Source: Calothrix sp. NIES-2098
Lineage (GTDB): Bacteria; Cyanobacteriota; Cyanobacteriia; Cyanobacteriales; Nostocaceae
Length of the DNA: 64,000 nucleotides
Reading direction: 5' to 3'
NCBI GenBank assembly: GCA_002368175.1
Contig: AP018172.1
Span: 8,311,001 to 8,375,000 of the forward strand
The notes beneath the pieces are model-generated. The model had not been told where the DNA came from, ran no database searches, and saw nothing but the letters and a program-made list of their open reading frames with translations. The translations under genes and the position numbers were made by a program. Each line of letters begins with the position of its first letter. Position 1 is the stretch's first letter. Shown one piece after another: positions 1 to 9,963 of the stretch.

Positions 1-248
1 GTAGCGCTGATACTCGCTGCGATCGAGTGCTTTGATATTGTATTATTGATACTTTTTGTTTATATTTCGTCATCAAAGCCAAAGGGCACACATCATACTG
101 AAGAAACAGTGAAATCTATTTCTTGCAAGGGTTGACAGCCGAATCTGCAATGGCTGGGTAAAATCCCTCAGAAGTAGAAATGAGGAAATCCGGACTTTTT
201 CTCTATAAGAGACTACATTTTTCAGTCCCATAAAAGCATAATAGAAGA

Positions 249-1403
249 GTGACTGATCTGTTTACCCCTTTACAATCCCTCAAGGAAGGTCACTGGTTCA
301 AGCTCATCTGTGGAGCCAGTTTCCAACATCTGCCTGCGGTCAGAAGTTTAACATTAGCCTACACTTTGGCGGGCGCTGACTGTATAGATGTGGCTGCCGA
401 TCCCGCAGTGATTGCAGCAGCGCAAGCAGCGTTGCAAGTAGCCAGGAATCTAGCTAAGGAAGCTCAGGAGCGAGGCTTTGGCTATAAAGGAAACTTACCA
501 TTTTTGATGGTCAGCCTCAATGATGGAGAAGACCCCCATTTTCGCAAAGCAGAGTTTAATGCGACTGAGTGCCCAAAAGACTGCCCTCGTCCCTGTGAGA
601 AAATTTGTCCGGCACAAGCAATTGTGTTTAATGGTATAAAAGATAACTACTCAGGTGTAGTATCACAAAAGTGCTACGGCTGCGGTCGTTGCATACCAGT
701 TTGCCCCTATGATATAATTTATACAAGCTCATATATGTCAACGCCAGGAGCGATCGCACCATTAGTAATGTCAACAGGAGTAGATGCTGTAGAAATTCAT
801 ACACAAATTGGGCGGTTTGCGGAATTTCAGCGACTATGGCAAGCAATTTCACCGTGGGTCGATCGATTAAAATTAGTAGCGATTAGCTGTCCCGATGGCG
901 AAGGGATGATTGATTACCTTTATGCACTCTATGACTCGATCCACCCGCGTCCTAATGCCTTAATTTGGCAGACCGATGGCCGTCCGATGAGTGGTGATAT
1001 AGGCGACGGCACAACTTTAGCAGCGGTGAAATTAGGACAAAAAGTTTTGGCAGCTAAGTTACCGGGATATGTGCAGTTAGCAGGCGGCACCAATAGCTAC
1101 ACCGTTGCCAAGTTAAAGGCGATGGGATTGCTGAAGGAAGCAGGGGAGCAAGAGAGCAGACAAGAAGAGCTTTCTCCCTTGCCCCCTGCCCCCTGCCCCT
1201 CTGCCTCCATCTCAGGGGTGGCCTACGGTAGCTACGCCCGCGTACTGCTGTCACCGATTCTTGAACAGTTAGAAAATAAGGAGGTGAGTAACACCAATGT
1301 TAAGGCGACTATCCGCCTGGAAGAAGACGATGTATTGCTCTGGCAGGCTGTAGAGCTTGCCCATTCTCTCGTTTCCCAGCTCAAGTCACAACAGGAGCGC
1401 TAA
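249..1403 (+). CDS. ldpA: LdpA-like iron-sulfur protein (circadian/redox input)
   Basis: This 384-residue protein has two ferredoxin-type cysteine sets: C108, C112, C116, C120 (CPKDCPRPCEKICP) and C142, C145, C148, C152 (CYGCGRCIPVCP). This spacing and the flanking sequence match LdpA, a cyanobacterial Fe-S protein that senses redox state and affects circadian period length in Synechococcus. No membrane segment is visible, so it should be soluble. The start is a GTG. Residues about 296-321 are a proline-, glutamate- and serine-rich stretch encoded by a purine/pyrimidine-biased repeat of the kind usually found between genes, so this protein carries an in-frame insertion. The 3' end runs up to the R3H ATPase gene. 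The family call is firm; the physiological role is taken from family knowledge. Confidence 0.85.
   Translation: MTDLFTPLQSLKEGHWFKLICGASFQHLPAVRSLTLAYTLAGADCIDVAADPAVIAAAQAALQVARNLAKEAQERGFGYKGNLPFLMVSLNDGEDPHFRKAEFNATECPKDCPRPCEKICPAQAIVFNGIKDNYSGVVSQKCYGCGRCIPVCPYDIIYTSSYMSTPGAIAPLVMSTGVDAVEIHTQIGRFAEFQRLWQAISPWVDRLKLVAISCPDGEGMIDYLYALYDSIHPRPNALIWQTDGRPMSGDIGDGTTLAAVKLGQKVLAAKLPGYVQLAGGTNSYTVAKLKAMGLLKEAGEQESRQEELSPLPPAPCPSASISGVAYGSYARVLLSPILEQLENKEVSNTNVKATIRLEEDDVLLWQAVELAHSLVSQLKSQQER
1134..1209 (+). repeat. Intergenic-type low-complexity repeat inside ldpA
   Basis: A purine-rich stretch (agcagggga, agagagcagacaag) followed by a pyrimidine-rich CCCTGCCCCCTGCCCC run lies in frame within ldpA. 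The same style of sequence (GGGAGCAGGGAGCAG) occurs between genes at about 24895-24925. It is read through as coding sequence here. Confidence 0.6.
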
Positions 1404-1443
1404 TCGCTCGTTCGTTATCTCTAAAAACGTCACCATAGAAAGC

Positions 1444-3183
1444 ATGACGATTACAGACGATCTCCAAAAGTTGTTAGACATTTTGCCCCAAGACTTACGG
1501 CAAGTATTAGAAGATCATCCTAAACGAGACAGTTTAGTTGAAGTAGTCTTGGATCTGGGTCGTCGCCCAGAGGCTCGCTTTCCTAATCAAGCTGAGTATC
1601 TGAGCGAACAGCCCGTAACTCAAGAACAGATAGATGATTGCATTCAGCGAGTCGGAACCTTTGGCGGAGATAATCGGGCAGGAATTGAGCAAACTTTGCA
1701 CCGGATCAGCGCCATCCGCAACCGCACCGGTAAGATAATTGGTCTGACTTGTCGGGTCGGTCGGGCGGTATTCGGCACCATTGGCATGATTCGCGATTTG
1801 GTAGAAACTGGTAAATCGATTCTGATGCTGGGGCGGCCAGGAGTCGGTAAAACTACTGCCTTACGGGAAATTGCTCGTGTTTTAGCTGATGAACTCAATA
1901 AACGGGTAGTAATTATCGACACCTCCAATGAAATTGCTGGGGATGGAGATGTTGCCCACCCCGCTATTGGTCGCGCCAGACGAATGCAAGTAGCTCATCC
2001 AGAGCTTCAGCATCAAGTGATGATTGAAGCAGTAGAAAATCATATGCCAGAAGTCATCGTGATTGATGAAATTGGCACAGAACTGGAGGCTTTGGCAGCT
2101 CGTACCATTGCGGAACGAGGCGTGCAGCTAGTAGGTACTGCGCACGGAAACCAGATAGAAAACCTAATTAAAAACCCCACGCTGTCTGATTTGGTGGGGG
2201 GTATCCAAGCGGTGACTTTAGGAGATGACGAAGCCAGACGCCGAGGCAGTCAAAAGACTGTTTTGGAACGCAAAGCTCCTCCTACCTTTGAGATTGCTGT
2301 GGAAATGTTAGAACGCCAACGCTGGGTAGTACACGAAAGTGTTGCTGACACGGTAGATACTCTGCTGAGGGGACGCCAGCCAAGCCCGCAAACTAGAACT
2401 GTTGACGAACATGGCAAGGTTTCTATTACCCGCCAACTCTCGGTAGTTAACGGTCGCGGTAGCGGACATCAAGCAGCCGGGGAGGAATCTTTTTCTGGAT
2501 CTCGACAGGCTAATGGTTGGCGTTCATCTGGACAAATGGTAGCCTTACCACCGCCTTCTGTAGAGAGGGAAAGAGTTACTGGGCGTAGTGAATTTGACCG
2601 CTTGCTAGATGAGTCTTTTAATTACGCAGAAACCATTGATTTTAGTGCTAGCAAACATCCAGGCCCAAATGGCGAAGAGTTACCACTGCACGTTTACCCC
2701 TATGGTGTTAGCCGCCATCAACTAGAACAGGTAATCAGCGTGCTATCTTTGCCAGTGGTATTGACAAAAGATATCGATAGTGCTGATGCAATTTTGGCAC
2801 TGCGATCGCACGTCAAAAACCATGCCAAATTAAGGCAAATGGCCAAAGCCCGTCATGTACCCATTCACATGATTAAATCCAGCACGATTCCGCAAATTAC
2901 CCGTGGCTTGCGGCGCTTGCTGAACATTGACGACCCAGAAATCGCAGATGACCGAGAACTGCAACTGTTTTTACACAGTGGTAGCGATGACGAAATGGAT
3001 GCCCTAGAAGAAGCTAGGCTGGCAGTAGAACAGATAGTTATTCCTAAAGGACAACCAGTGGAGTTATTGCCCCGTTCTCCCCAAGTCCGCAAAATGCAAC
3101 ATGAGTTGGTAGAACATTATCGGCTCAAGTCCCATAGTTTTGGTGAAGAACCAAATCGCCGCTTAAGGATTTATCCGGCTTAA
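1444..3183 (+). CDS. R3H-domain AAA-type ATPase (Ycf45-like)
   Basis: The 579-residue protein has a P-loop GRPGVGKTT at residues 130-138 and a Walker B-like VIVIDEIG further on, in an ATPase domain related to SpoIIIAA/Ycf45 proteins. A LGRRPEARF motif lies near residues 39-46. The last 60 or so residues form an R3H single-strand nucleic-acid-binding domain, ending near RRLRIYPA. The frame is open further upstream, but that would overlap ldpA; the ATG at 1444 begins the conserved sequence MTITDDLQKLL and is preferred. It lies just downstream of ldpA in the same direction and may be cotranscribed. A strong bidirectional hairpin follows the stop. The nucleic-acid role is inferred from the R3H domain; the cellular function is not established here. 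Confidence 0.82.
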   Translation: MTITDDLQKLLDILPQDLRQVLEDHPKRDSLVEVVLDLGRRPEARFPNQAEYLSEQPVTQEQIDDCIQRVGTFGGDNRAGIEQTLHRISAIRNRTGKIIGLTCRVGRAVFGTIGMIRDLVETGKSILMLGRPGVGKTTALREIARVLADELNKRVVIIDTSNEIAGDGDVAHPAIGRARRMQVAHPELQHQVMIEAVENHMPEVIVIDEIGTELEALAARTIAERGVQLVGTAHGNQIENLIKNPTLSDLVGGIQAVTLGDDEARRRGSQKTVLERKAPPTFEIAVEMLERQRWVVHESVADTVDTLLRGRQPSPQTRTVDEHGKVSITRQLSVVNGRGSGHQAAGEESFSGSRQANGWRSSGQMVALPPPSVERERVTGRSEFDRLLDESFNYAETIDFSASKHPGPNGEELPLHVYPYGVSRHQLEQVISVLSLPVVLTKDIDSADAILALRSHVKNHAKLRQMAKARHVPIHMIKSSTIPQITRGLRRLLNIDDPEIADDRELQLFLHSGSDDEMDALEEARLAVEQIVIPKGQPVELLPRSPQVRKMQHELVEHYRLKSHSFGEEPNRRLRIYPA

Positions 3184-3190
3184 CCTCACT

Positions 3191-3223
3191 TTTACCCCCT
3201 CTTTACTTCCAAGAGGGGGTAAA
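3191..3223. terminator. Bidirectional hairpin terminator
   Basis: The 13-base arms TTTACCCCCTCTT and AAGAGGGGGTAAA surround a 7-base loop and are followed by TTTTT-like sequence. It sits between the convergent R3H ATPase and modA genes, as expected for a shared terminator. Confidence 0.8.
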
Positions 3224-3233
3224 TTTTTGGACG

Positions 3234-4028
3234 TTAAGGCAGAATAAAACCAAATTTCTGAAGTACACCCTTGGCCTGAGTACTAGTTAAATACTGAGCA
3301 AAATCTTTAGCCGCAGCAGCATTTTTACTACCTTTGAGTACGGCTAGGGGATAAACGATCGCAGAATGATATTTTTCGTCAGCAGCGACTACGACTTTTA
3401 CTTTGTCAGAGATTTTGGCATCTGTAATATAAACTAAACCTGCATCAGCGTTGCCACTTTCTACAGCAGCTAAAACTTGGCGCACATTGTTAGCGTAAAC
3501 TAATTTCGATTTGACTTGGGGTAAAAGTTTCAACTTCTGAAGCACTTGTTCGCCATATTGTCCTGCGGGTACGCTTCTCGGTTCGCCGATCGCAATTTTT
3601 TTAATTTTAGAGTCTTTGAGATTGTAGAAGCTAGTTACACCTACACTACTCTTGGGTACAACTAAGACTAGGCGGTTTTTTGCCAGAATTGTACGAGTAC
3701 CTGCAAGCAGAAGTCCTTTTTGTTCTAAAGCATCAACCTGCTTTTTACCCGCAGAAACAAATATGTCTGCGGGTGCGCCTTGCTCAATTTGTTGCTGTAA
3801 AGCGCCAGAAGCCCCAAAGTTGTAACTAATATTGACGTTTGGCTGACTTTGTTGGTACAGAAGCTTAATTTCTTCTAATGCATCTTTCAAGCTAGCAGCA
3901 GCAGACACCAGAAGGTTGGTATTAGACTGTGCGACTACTGGCGAGGGTGCCAATGTTGGTAAGCTAATTGTCAATACTAGGCTAGCAATTGCTGTACCAA
4001 TCAAAGCGAGAATTCGTCTTCTGTTCAT
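3234..4028 (-). CDS. modA: Molybdate ABC transporter substrate-binding protein ModA
   Basis: This is a periplasmic type II binding protein. Its N-terminal signal peptide has a hydrophobic core (ILALIGTAIASLVLTI) and a likely cleavage near VVAQS. The mature part starts LLVSAAASLKDALEEI and carries SGALQQQIEQGAPADIFVS, a classic ModA signature. ModA captures molybdate for an ABC importer that supplies nitrogenase and nitrate reductase cofactors. The start at 4028 (MNRRRIL) gives a standard signal peptide; a start seven codons upstream is possible but falls in a HIP1 palindrome. No modB or modC is adjacent, so the permease and ATPase must be elsewhere. Confidence 0.9.
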   Translation of the reverse strand: MNRRRILALIGTAIASLVLTISLPTLAPSPVVAQSNTNLLVSAAASLKDALEEIKLLYQQSQPNVNISYNFGASGALQQQIEQGAPADIFVSAGKKQVDALEQKGLLLAGTRTILAKNRLVLVVPKSSVGVTSFYNLKDSKIKKIAIGEPRSVPAGQYGEQVLQKLKLLPQVKSKLVYANNVRQVLAAVESGNADAGLVYITDAKISDKVKVVVAADEKYHSAIVYPLAVLKGSKNAAAAKDFAQYLTSTQAKGVLQKFGFILP

Positions 4029-4138
4029 AGCCAAAGTGCGATCGCGCATTTTTTCAAAAATTGAGGTTGGTAAAATCCTACCAAGATCGCCGCAAATCTA
4101 CCAAGTAAATTGGTAATAGTTTCCTAACATGATGACAC

Positions 4139-4320
4139 AGGCGAAGTGTGGGGAGTGTGGGGAGTGTGAGAAGAAAGGGGACAAGGGAGGCAAGGGAGAC
4201 AAATGACCAATGCCCAATGACGCCAGTTGCTACAACGTGGGGAACCCCAACGGACACTTGCTTCAAGTCGGCAGAGCCGCCCAACGCAGTGTCCTCCGCA
4301 ACGCACTGGCTCCCCCATGC
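4139..4320. repeat. Cluster of Nostoc-type intergenic repeats
   Basis: This stretch has GTGTGGGGAGTGTGGGGAG tandem units, then purine-rich and CAAATGACCAATGCCCAATG-type sequence, then a palindrome-rich block with CGTGGGGAACCCC and repeated GCAACGCA/CCCAACGCAG units. These are short repeats typical of filamentous cyanobacterial intergenic DNA. No gene is supported in it. Confidence 0.6.
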
Positions 4321-4322
4321 GC

Positions 4323-6788
4323 CTAAAATTGAATAGGTAACAGTAACCCAACACCTACTGCCGTTTCATTGTCAGCTTTGACTCTTAAGCTATCAAAAGG
4401 GCTAGAACCAAGTCGATTGGTGAGGTATGCTTCTAATTGCAGCCCTGACAACAAGCCAGGATGCCAACGCAAACCTACAGTCCAAGGAATAATTGTCTCG
4501 CGCCGATCGCCATTAAAACCGTTACCTTTACCTGCTAAATCAAAGCCTAACTCTGCGATCGCCTGCAAATTTTTAGCCAAAGGAACCGATCCGCCGACAT
4601 TAAATCCCGCAATTTCTAATCCCCTACGTTGTACAAAACCTAAAATCGGAGTTAGCCAAGTCGCACTTCCGCCAGCAAATTGGTAATGTATGGGAGTTGA
4701 GAGAGTAATGACAAATAATTCTCCTTGTTCATATTTTTCATTACTAAAAGCAAATCCCGCTTTTCGCAATCCTAGTTCTTGAAAGCGATTGCGATTATTT
4801 TCTGTAAAGTTTACAAAAGGATTATTTGCCCTTGCGATCGTTCCGGCAATACTAAATGTAAATGGGTCGCCATCAGCTTGATGCAAATAGCGAATCTTAC
4901 CGCTAAATCCTAATAAAGACTCATCTATAGTACCTGGTACATAATCTAGAAAAGCACCAATTTCTAAATCATCTAGTATCCCGTAGCGAATGCTAGATAA
5001 TATACCCTGTCCTCCGCCTTGTAAACTTAGTAATAATTGATTTTGAGGAACTGTACCCCCATCTAAAGAACTAAATCCAGCGTATGTAGTTGGAGGTGGT
5101 TGCTGAGTTGAACCAAAATGTGCTGGGTAGCGACGGTTGGCGCTAGTGATACCTGGTAACACATTTACACCAAAGCCTATGGCAGTGTACTCTTTATCTG
5201 CCACTATAGACAAAGGGCCTGTATTGCCTAAAGTATTAGAAACAAATAAATCTGTAGACAATCGAGGATTAACGACATACCTCAAACCCGCATTGTAGGC
5301 AATGGTGCGACTAGGTAAGCCTGTATCGCGGTTAATTGTGTTATTACCTGTAAAGGGTACAAAGGCATCACCCCATAATATTAAACGTGAATTTAGTTTA
5401 TAACTTACACCTCCTGCCAGACCAAATGTAGTACCAAAAGAGCCAGAATTTGGTAAAGGAGGTTTGGTTAAATATAAAGCATTATCTTCAGGTAAAAAAG
5501 CTACCTTAGGCGATAAAGTAAATTGCCAATTTTCATCAGGTGTAATGGTATATGGCAGTTCTAGAGAAAAAACTGTTTGTTGATTTTTTCCTGAAGCGAC
5601 AACCTCATCATTAGCATTCAAAAACTGAAAAGGACGACCGCCATATCCTATAGAAACAGCAATTACACCGCCTAAGGCTTGTGTAGCGTTTTCATTTTGC
5701 CAAAGTCGCTGTTTAGCCTGTAAAGTTAACTCTTGAAAGAAATTTGTCCCTGCATTTCTGTTAGTAACTAAATCTCGATTAACTCGTTGAGCATTAAAAA
5801 TACCTTGAGTAATCGGGCCAGAATTATCAACTGTCTGTGCATCAAAAGTTAGTTCTAGATTATCGGTGACACCCCAACTAAATCCAATAGTAGGTTGATC
5901 GGTCAGTCCGTCACCGCGATCGCCTCCAGGGGTGAAAAAGCGGCGTTGTCTAATGGTGGTTAAAATCTCTCCTTGGCGCAACTGTTCAGCTGTAGTTAAT
6001 ACAGGACGACGGCTAGGAATCACTAAACTACTCTTTGGCGAGTCTTCAATTTGCGCTTGTAGCTTACCCGGTTGTGCAATGGTTTCATTTAAGCTATTTG
6101 TGCTACTAATCGGTGTAGCCTCAACCATTGAATTAACTATTGCTAACAGTTCTTGCTGAGATTTTGTTCTAAAACTGACTTTATAAATTTGATTATCCTG
6201 TTGCCAGATCAAATGAGAGAAACTAGATGAAGTATTTTTTCCTGTCGATTCTAATAAATATCCTTGAATGTTATGAGATAAAATAACAGATTTAGCTATT
6301 TTATGATATGGCTTTAACTCTGTTTCTATATCTATATTAAACAGAAAATCTGCATTAATTATGCCAATTAAGCAAGCATCATTTTGTTGTTGGCAAGAAA
6401 AAATATTAACTTTGAGGCTGGGTTTAGAAGTTGAGCTAATAACTTTAATATTATATTTGCTGGATTCTTCTGGTAAGTCGTCATCGAGTAATATATGAGA
6501 TGGTAAACGCATTACCTGTCCAGGTGATAAACTAACAGCAATCTCCTGGATATGAGGTGTAAAAATATTATTAGAAATGGTAGAATTTGGAACTATCTTA
6601 TTAACGACCTGTTCTGGCTGGTTGGGGCTTGGTACTGTGGTTGTATTAACTTGTCTTTCTAAATTTTCGGTCAATTGAGAAGACTGTTCGATCGAGCTAG
6701 TCTGCTTAGGAGCCGCTTTCGCCGCATAGCGAAACTCCTGTAAAGCAAAAGCCGTAACAGTAAAAATAGCAGTAAGTATTACACGCAT
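4323..6788 (-). CDS. Large outer-membrane beta-barrel-like protein, unrecognised family
   Basis: The 821-residue protein starts with a signal-like hydrophobic segment (VILTAIFTVTAFAL). An Asn/Thr/Ser-rich region of about 270 residues follows. The C-terminal 500 or so residues show alternating hydrophobic/polar strands, Gly and aromatic residues, and repeated turn-like NDEN and GNT motifs. The protein ends in a strand closing with phenylalanine (GVGLLLPIQF), as outer-membrane barrels commonly do. I do not recognise a named family. A porin-like or exopolymer-related role is possible but not shown. It is transcribed divergently from the CIS genes across a 495-bp gap. Confidence 0.65.
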   Translation of the reverse strand: MRVILTAIFTVTAFALQEFRYAAKAAPKQTSSIEQSSQLTENLERQVNTTTVPSPNQPEQVVNKIVPNSTISNNIFTPHIQEIAVSLSPGQVMRLPSHILLDDDLPEESSKYNIKVISSTSKPSLKVNIFSCQQQNDACLIGIINADFLFNIDIETELKPYHKIAKSVILSHNIQGYLLESTGKNTSSSFSHLIWQQDNQIYKVSFRTKSQQELLAIVNSMVEATPISSTNSLNETIAQPGKLQAQIEDSPKSSLVIPSRRPVLTTAEQLRQGEILTTIRQRRFFTPGGDRGDGLTDQPTIGFSWGVTDNLELTFDAQTVDNSGPITQGIFNAQRVNRDLVTNRNAGTNFFQELTLQAKQRLWQNENATQALGGVIAVSIGYGGRPFQFLNANDEVVASGKNQQTVFSLELPYTITPDENWQFTLSPKVAFLPEDNALYLTKPPLPNSGSFGTTFGLAGGVSYKLNSRLILWGDAFVPFTGNNTINRDTGLPSRTIAYNAGLRYVVNPRLSTDLFVSNTLGNTGPLSIVADKEYTAIGFGVNVLPGITSANRRYPAHFGSTQQPPPTTYAGFSSLDGGTVPQNQLLLSLQGGGQGILSSIRYGILDDLEIGAFLDYVPGTIDESLLGFSGKIRYLHQADGDPFTFSIAGTIARANNPFVNFTENNRNRFQELGLRKAGFAFSNEKYEQGELFVITLSTPIHYQFAGGSATWLTPILGFVQRRGLEIAGFNVGGSVPLAKNLQAIAELGFDLAGKGNGFNGDRRETIIPWTVGLRWHPGLLSGLQLEAYLTNRLGSSPFDSLRVKADNETAVGVGLLLPIQF

Positions 6789-7283
6789 GAGATTAAAGAT
6801 GTTAATTATCTCATAACTTGGTCTTAATAATTACCCAAAAATGATATTTATAATTAAAAATATCTGGGCTACACACTGACGAACTGTGTTTCAGTATTCA
6901 CATAAGTTTACGTGCTTTTGTGCAAGAAGTAAACTAGCGGATGGTAGTTTACATACATTTATTTTGCTGGTTGATTTATGCTAATAAATTGACAATAAAG
7001 ATGATTGTTAGCAGAACAGAGAAGGCGTGTAATTAAGAAGAGAATACACGACTAAGGTATTATCTATTCTGTCTTACTTGCATCAGCGTTGCTTTATACG
7101 TCAAGTTCTGAACTTGGTTTAGAGGACTTGATTTTAATTAACTCACGATCGCGATCGCCAAAAATTAAGATACTATCTCTGACGCGATCGCTCAAAAAAA
7201 TCTCGACAAAAGTCTAATTAACTTCAGCAGGTGGGTGTAGATAGTCTAGATACATCTGGATTCGCTACCAGCACCACACTTTC
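6789..7283. other. Divergent intergenic region, with an 8-bp-arm inverted repeat
   Basis: This AT-rich gap separates the outer-membrane protein gene from the CIS cluster. It holds an inverted repeat at 6929-6952 (GTAAACTA, 8-base spacer, TAGTTTAC) and, at 7141-7190, several overlapping GCGATCGC palindromes. No coding frame is convincing. The inverted repeat could be an operator, but nothing proves it. Confidence 0.4.
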
Positions 7284-8123
7284 ATGCTTATCTTCGTTCT
7301 TCAAACTTTAGCAGAAATTCTAGCTGGAGGAACCTCACTCACCAGTACAGAGCAAATTGACTTTAGCCATCCCAGTAATCGTCGAGAAGAGGGTGCAGGG
7401 CCAACTCTCAATTTGTACATCTATGACATTCGTGAGAGTAAGCAGTTTCAACAATCCGGTAGGCAAGTTGAACGCAAACCCTCACGCGGGTTGCAACCAA
7501 AAGCTGTGAGTTGGTCGCCTAGTTGGTTTGATGTCTCAATGCTATTAACAGCTTGGGATAGAACAGCCTTAGGCGAACATCATCTACTCAGCGAAGCCTT
7601 AACTGTACTGCTGCGCCATCGCTCTTTGCAAGAAGAGTATTTGGTTCCAGAGTTGCGAGGTTACGGCAATTTGTCTTTAACAGTTGCTATAGATCCGCCA
7701 ATTGAGATTGGTTCGTTATGGAGTGCGCTGAATGTGCCTTTGCGTTCGGCTTTGTATGTTACAACCACGATCCCAGTTGAACCGCAATCTACCCTCGTAC
7801 CGCTGGTTTGGGAGAGAATTTTCAGTTTGCAAAATCAATTGAGTGAAAATGGCAACAGCACAGTTGTGACTAAGCGGGTGGCGATCGCAGGTATGGTGAA
7901 AAGCGCAGTCACCAATCTGCCTTTAATTGAAGCAGAAGTAACTGTGCAAAGAACTACAAAATCAGCAGCCAGCAATAAAGAAGGACTGTTCTTTTTTGAA
8001 GACATTCGTATAGGTAATTATGTTTTGACAGTAAATTGTCCTGGTTATTTACCCCAGAATGTCAATGTCTTGGTGGATAGCCAAAGTTATAGCTTCAAAG
8101 AAATCTTACTAACTCCTGAATAA
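7284..8123 (+). CDS. CIS tail-terminator-like protein (DUF4255/Pvc16 family) with C-terminal carboxypeptidase-regulatory-like domain
   Basis: Residues 5-175 resemble the DUF4255/Pvc16-Afp16 family, the protein that caps contractile injection tails: an N-terminal helix, GPTLNLYIYDI, then SWFDVSMLLTAW, LLSEALTVLLRH and a terminal strand set. Residues about 200-279 (VAIAGMVKSAVTNLPLIEAEV to FFFEDIRIGNYVLTV) form a carboxypeptidase-regulatory-like beta-sandwich. It is the first gene of the CIS cluster, 31 bp before the sheath gene. In the cell it should sit at the distal end of the sheath and tube. The assignment rests on family resemblance and gene order. Confidence 0.75.
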   Translation: MLIFVLQTLAEILAGGTSLTSTEQIDFSHPSNRREEGAGPTLNLYIYDIRESKQFQQSGRQVERKPSRGLQPKAVSWSPSWFDVSMLLTAWDRTALGEHHLLSEALTVLLRHRSLQEEYLVPELRGYGNLSLTVAIDPPIEIGSLWSALNVPLRSALYVTTTIPVEPQSTLVPLVWERIFSLQNQLSENGNSTVVTKRVAIAGMVKSAVTNLPLIEAEVTVQRTTKSAASNKEGLFFFEDIRIGNYVLTVNCPGYLPQNVNVLVDSQSYSFKEILLTPE

Positions 8124-8154
8124 TTAACTTTTTAACTGACTTGGAGAGAATTTC

Positions 8155-9816
8155 ATGGCTAGACTTGATTACTTTGCACCTGGTGTCTATGTCGAAGAAA
8201 TAGATCGAGGTAGCCGACCGATAGAAGGTGTGAGTACCGCAGTTGGTGGGTTTGTCGGCTTTACCGAAGATATTCGCGATGGGGCTGAACTATTCAAGCC
8301 CATGTTAATCACCAATTGGACGCAATATCTTAACTATTTTGCCCGTCCTAACTCGGATGGCTTTACCGATTTCAACGCCTATTTACCCTTTGCGGTCTAT
8401 GGCTACTTTATGAATGGTGGCGGTCGCTGCTGGGTAACAAGTATTGGTACGCAATTACCAGGCGCACCCAAGCCTCCCAGCCAAGAACCCGCAACCCTGA
8501 GGATTAGCGGTCGCGGCAATCGTCCAGCGATCCGGTTTACTTTGCGCCCCGAACAAGCAGCAGGCGGTGCGATTAATATTTTGATTAGTGATAGCGGCCC
8601 TCGTGCTTTACCTGAAGGTACGGAAGGAGAACCGCCACCCAATACAGGCGAATACTTTACAGTGCAAATTCGCCGGGGAGATGAAATTCTCGAACAATAT
8701 GAGAACTTAACGATGAACCGCGAAGTTCCTGCCCAGGTAGCAACTTACGCAGTCACAGCCTTGAGAAATTCGATGTACGTCAACGTAGAAGATATTTCTC
8801 AAACTGGACAGCCTCTATCTCGTCGTCCGACTAATGGCCAGTATGAACTAGCGCCACCGATTGTTGCTCAGACAGTCGATAGATTTTCCCAAGATTTTGA
8901 AGGGGTACGCGACGATCGCACAGGGGTAAGAGGGATTTTTGAAATTGATGAAATCACCATGCTAGCTTGTCCCGATTTAATGCGGGCTTATCAAGCGCAA
9001 GTGATGAACTTGGATCAAATCCACGGCATCATGGAACTGATGATTAGTATGTGTGAAGGTTCTGCGAGTGGTGATATTCCCAATCCACCCAATCGCATGG
9101 TGTTAATCGACCCACCACCAGAACATACTAAGCCCCAACAAGTAGTGGAGTGGTTGAATCGATTTAACCGCCGTTCGATGTTTGCGGCTCTATATTATCC
9201 TTGGATCAAAGTTCCCAATCCACGCGATCGCGGTAATCCAATTCTTATACCTCCTTGCGGTCACGTCATGGGTGTGTGGGCGCGCACCGACGAAACCAGA
9301 GGCGTTTATAAAGCCCCAGCCAACGAAGTACCCAGAGGAGTAATTGGTTTGGCTTATGAAACCAACTTCCGCGAACAGGAACTTTTAAACCCCCTCGGAA
9401 TTAACTGTATTCGCACCTTTCCCAATCGCGGTATCCGCATCTGGGGTGCCAGAACTCTGGTTGAACCAGATAAAACTGAGTGGCGTTATATTAGCGTGCG
9501 GCGGTTGATTAGTTATATTGAAAAATCAATTGAATTGGGTACTCAATGGGTAGTTTTTGAACCCAACGATGAAGATTTGTGGGCAAGAGTAAAGCGCACT
9601 GTGAGTAATTTCTTAGAACGAATTTGGCGTGAAGGTGCATTGTTTGGTGCTTCACCTGAACAAGCATTTTATGTCAAATGCGATGAGGAATTAAACCCAC
9701 CAGAAACAAGAATTTTGGGACGTTTGTATATCGAAGTTGGTGTTTGTCCAGTCAGACCAGCGGAGTTTGTCATCTTCCGCATTAGCCAATGGAATGGCAT
9801 TGAAGATGAAGAATAA
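8155..9816 (+). CDS. Contractile tail sheath protein
   Basis: The 553-residue protein starts YFAPGVYVEEIDRGSRPIEGVSTAVGGFVG, shortened here to the sheath signature PGVYVEEIDRG near residue 9. The C-terminal half has WGARTL, a YISVRRLISYIEKSI helix, WVVFEPND and a final IEVGVCPVRPAEFVIFRI strand. All of these are hallmarks of phage/CIS sheath proteins. Contraction of this sheath drives the inner tube through a target membrane. An AGAGA-containing ribosome site precedes the ATG. It lies within a one-direction cluster with the tube genes. Cyanobacterial systems of this family have been shown to anchor in thylakoids, but location cannot be read from the sequence. Confidence 0.93.
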   Translation: MARLDYFAPGVYVEEIDRGSRPIEGVSTAVGGFVGFTEDIRDGAELFKPMLITNWTQYLNYFARPNSDGFTDFNAYLPFAVYGYFMNGGGRCWVTSIGTQLPGAPKPPSQEPATLRISGRGNRPAIRFTLRPEQAAGGAINILISDSGPRALPEGTEGEPPPNTGEYFTVQIRRGDEILEQYENLTMNREVPAQVATYAVTALRNSMYVNVEDISQTGQPLSRRPTNGQYELAPPIVAQTVDRFSQDFEGVRDDRTGVRGIFEIDEITMLACPDLMRAYQAQVMNLDQIHGIMELMISMCEGSASGDIPNPPNRMVLIDPPPEHTKPQQVVEWLNRFNRRSMFAALYYPWIKVPNPRDRGNPILIPPCGHVMGVWARTDETRGVYKAPANEVPRGVIGLAYETNFREQELLNPLGINCIRTFPNRGIRIWGARTLVEPDKTEWRYISVRRLISYIEKSIELGTQWVVFEPNDEDLWARVKRTVSNFLERIWREGALFGASPEQAFYVKCDEELNPPETRILGRLYIEVGVCPVRPAEFVIFRISQWNGIEDEE

Positions 9817-9963
9817 TATCAATTCAAAATTCAAAACTAATAAATCTAGTTTGAGCGAGTGTTTTTGAGTTTTGATATAAAGAATCACCAAGAACTTTCT
9901 TCCCTTGTGCCTTCTGCCCACTGCCTTCTACTTACTAATTATTAATTCATAAGGAGTTTAGTC

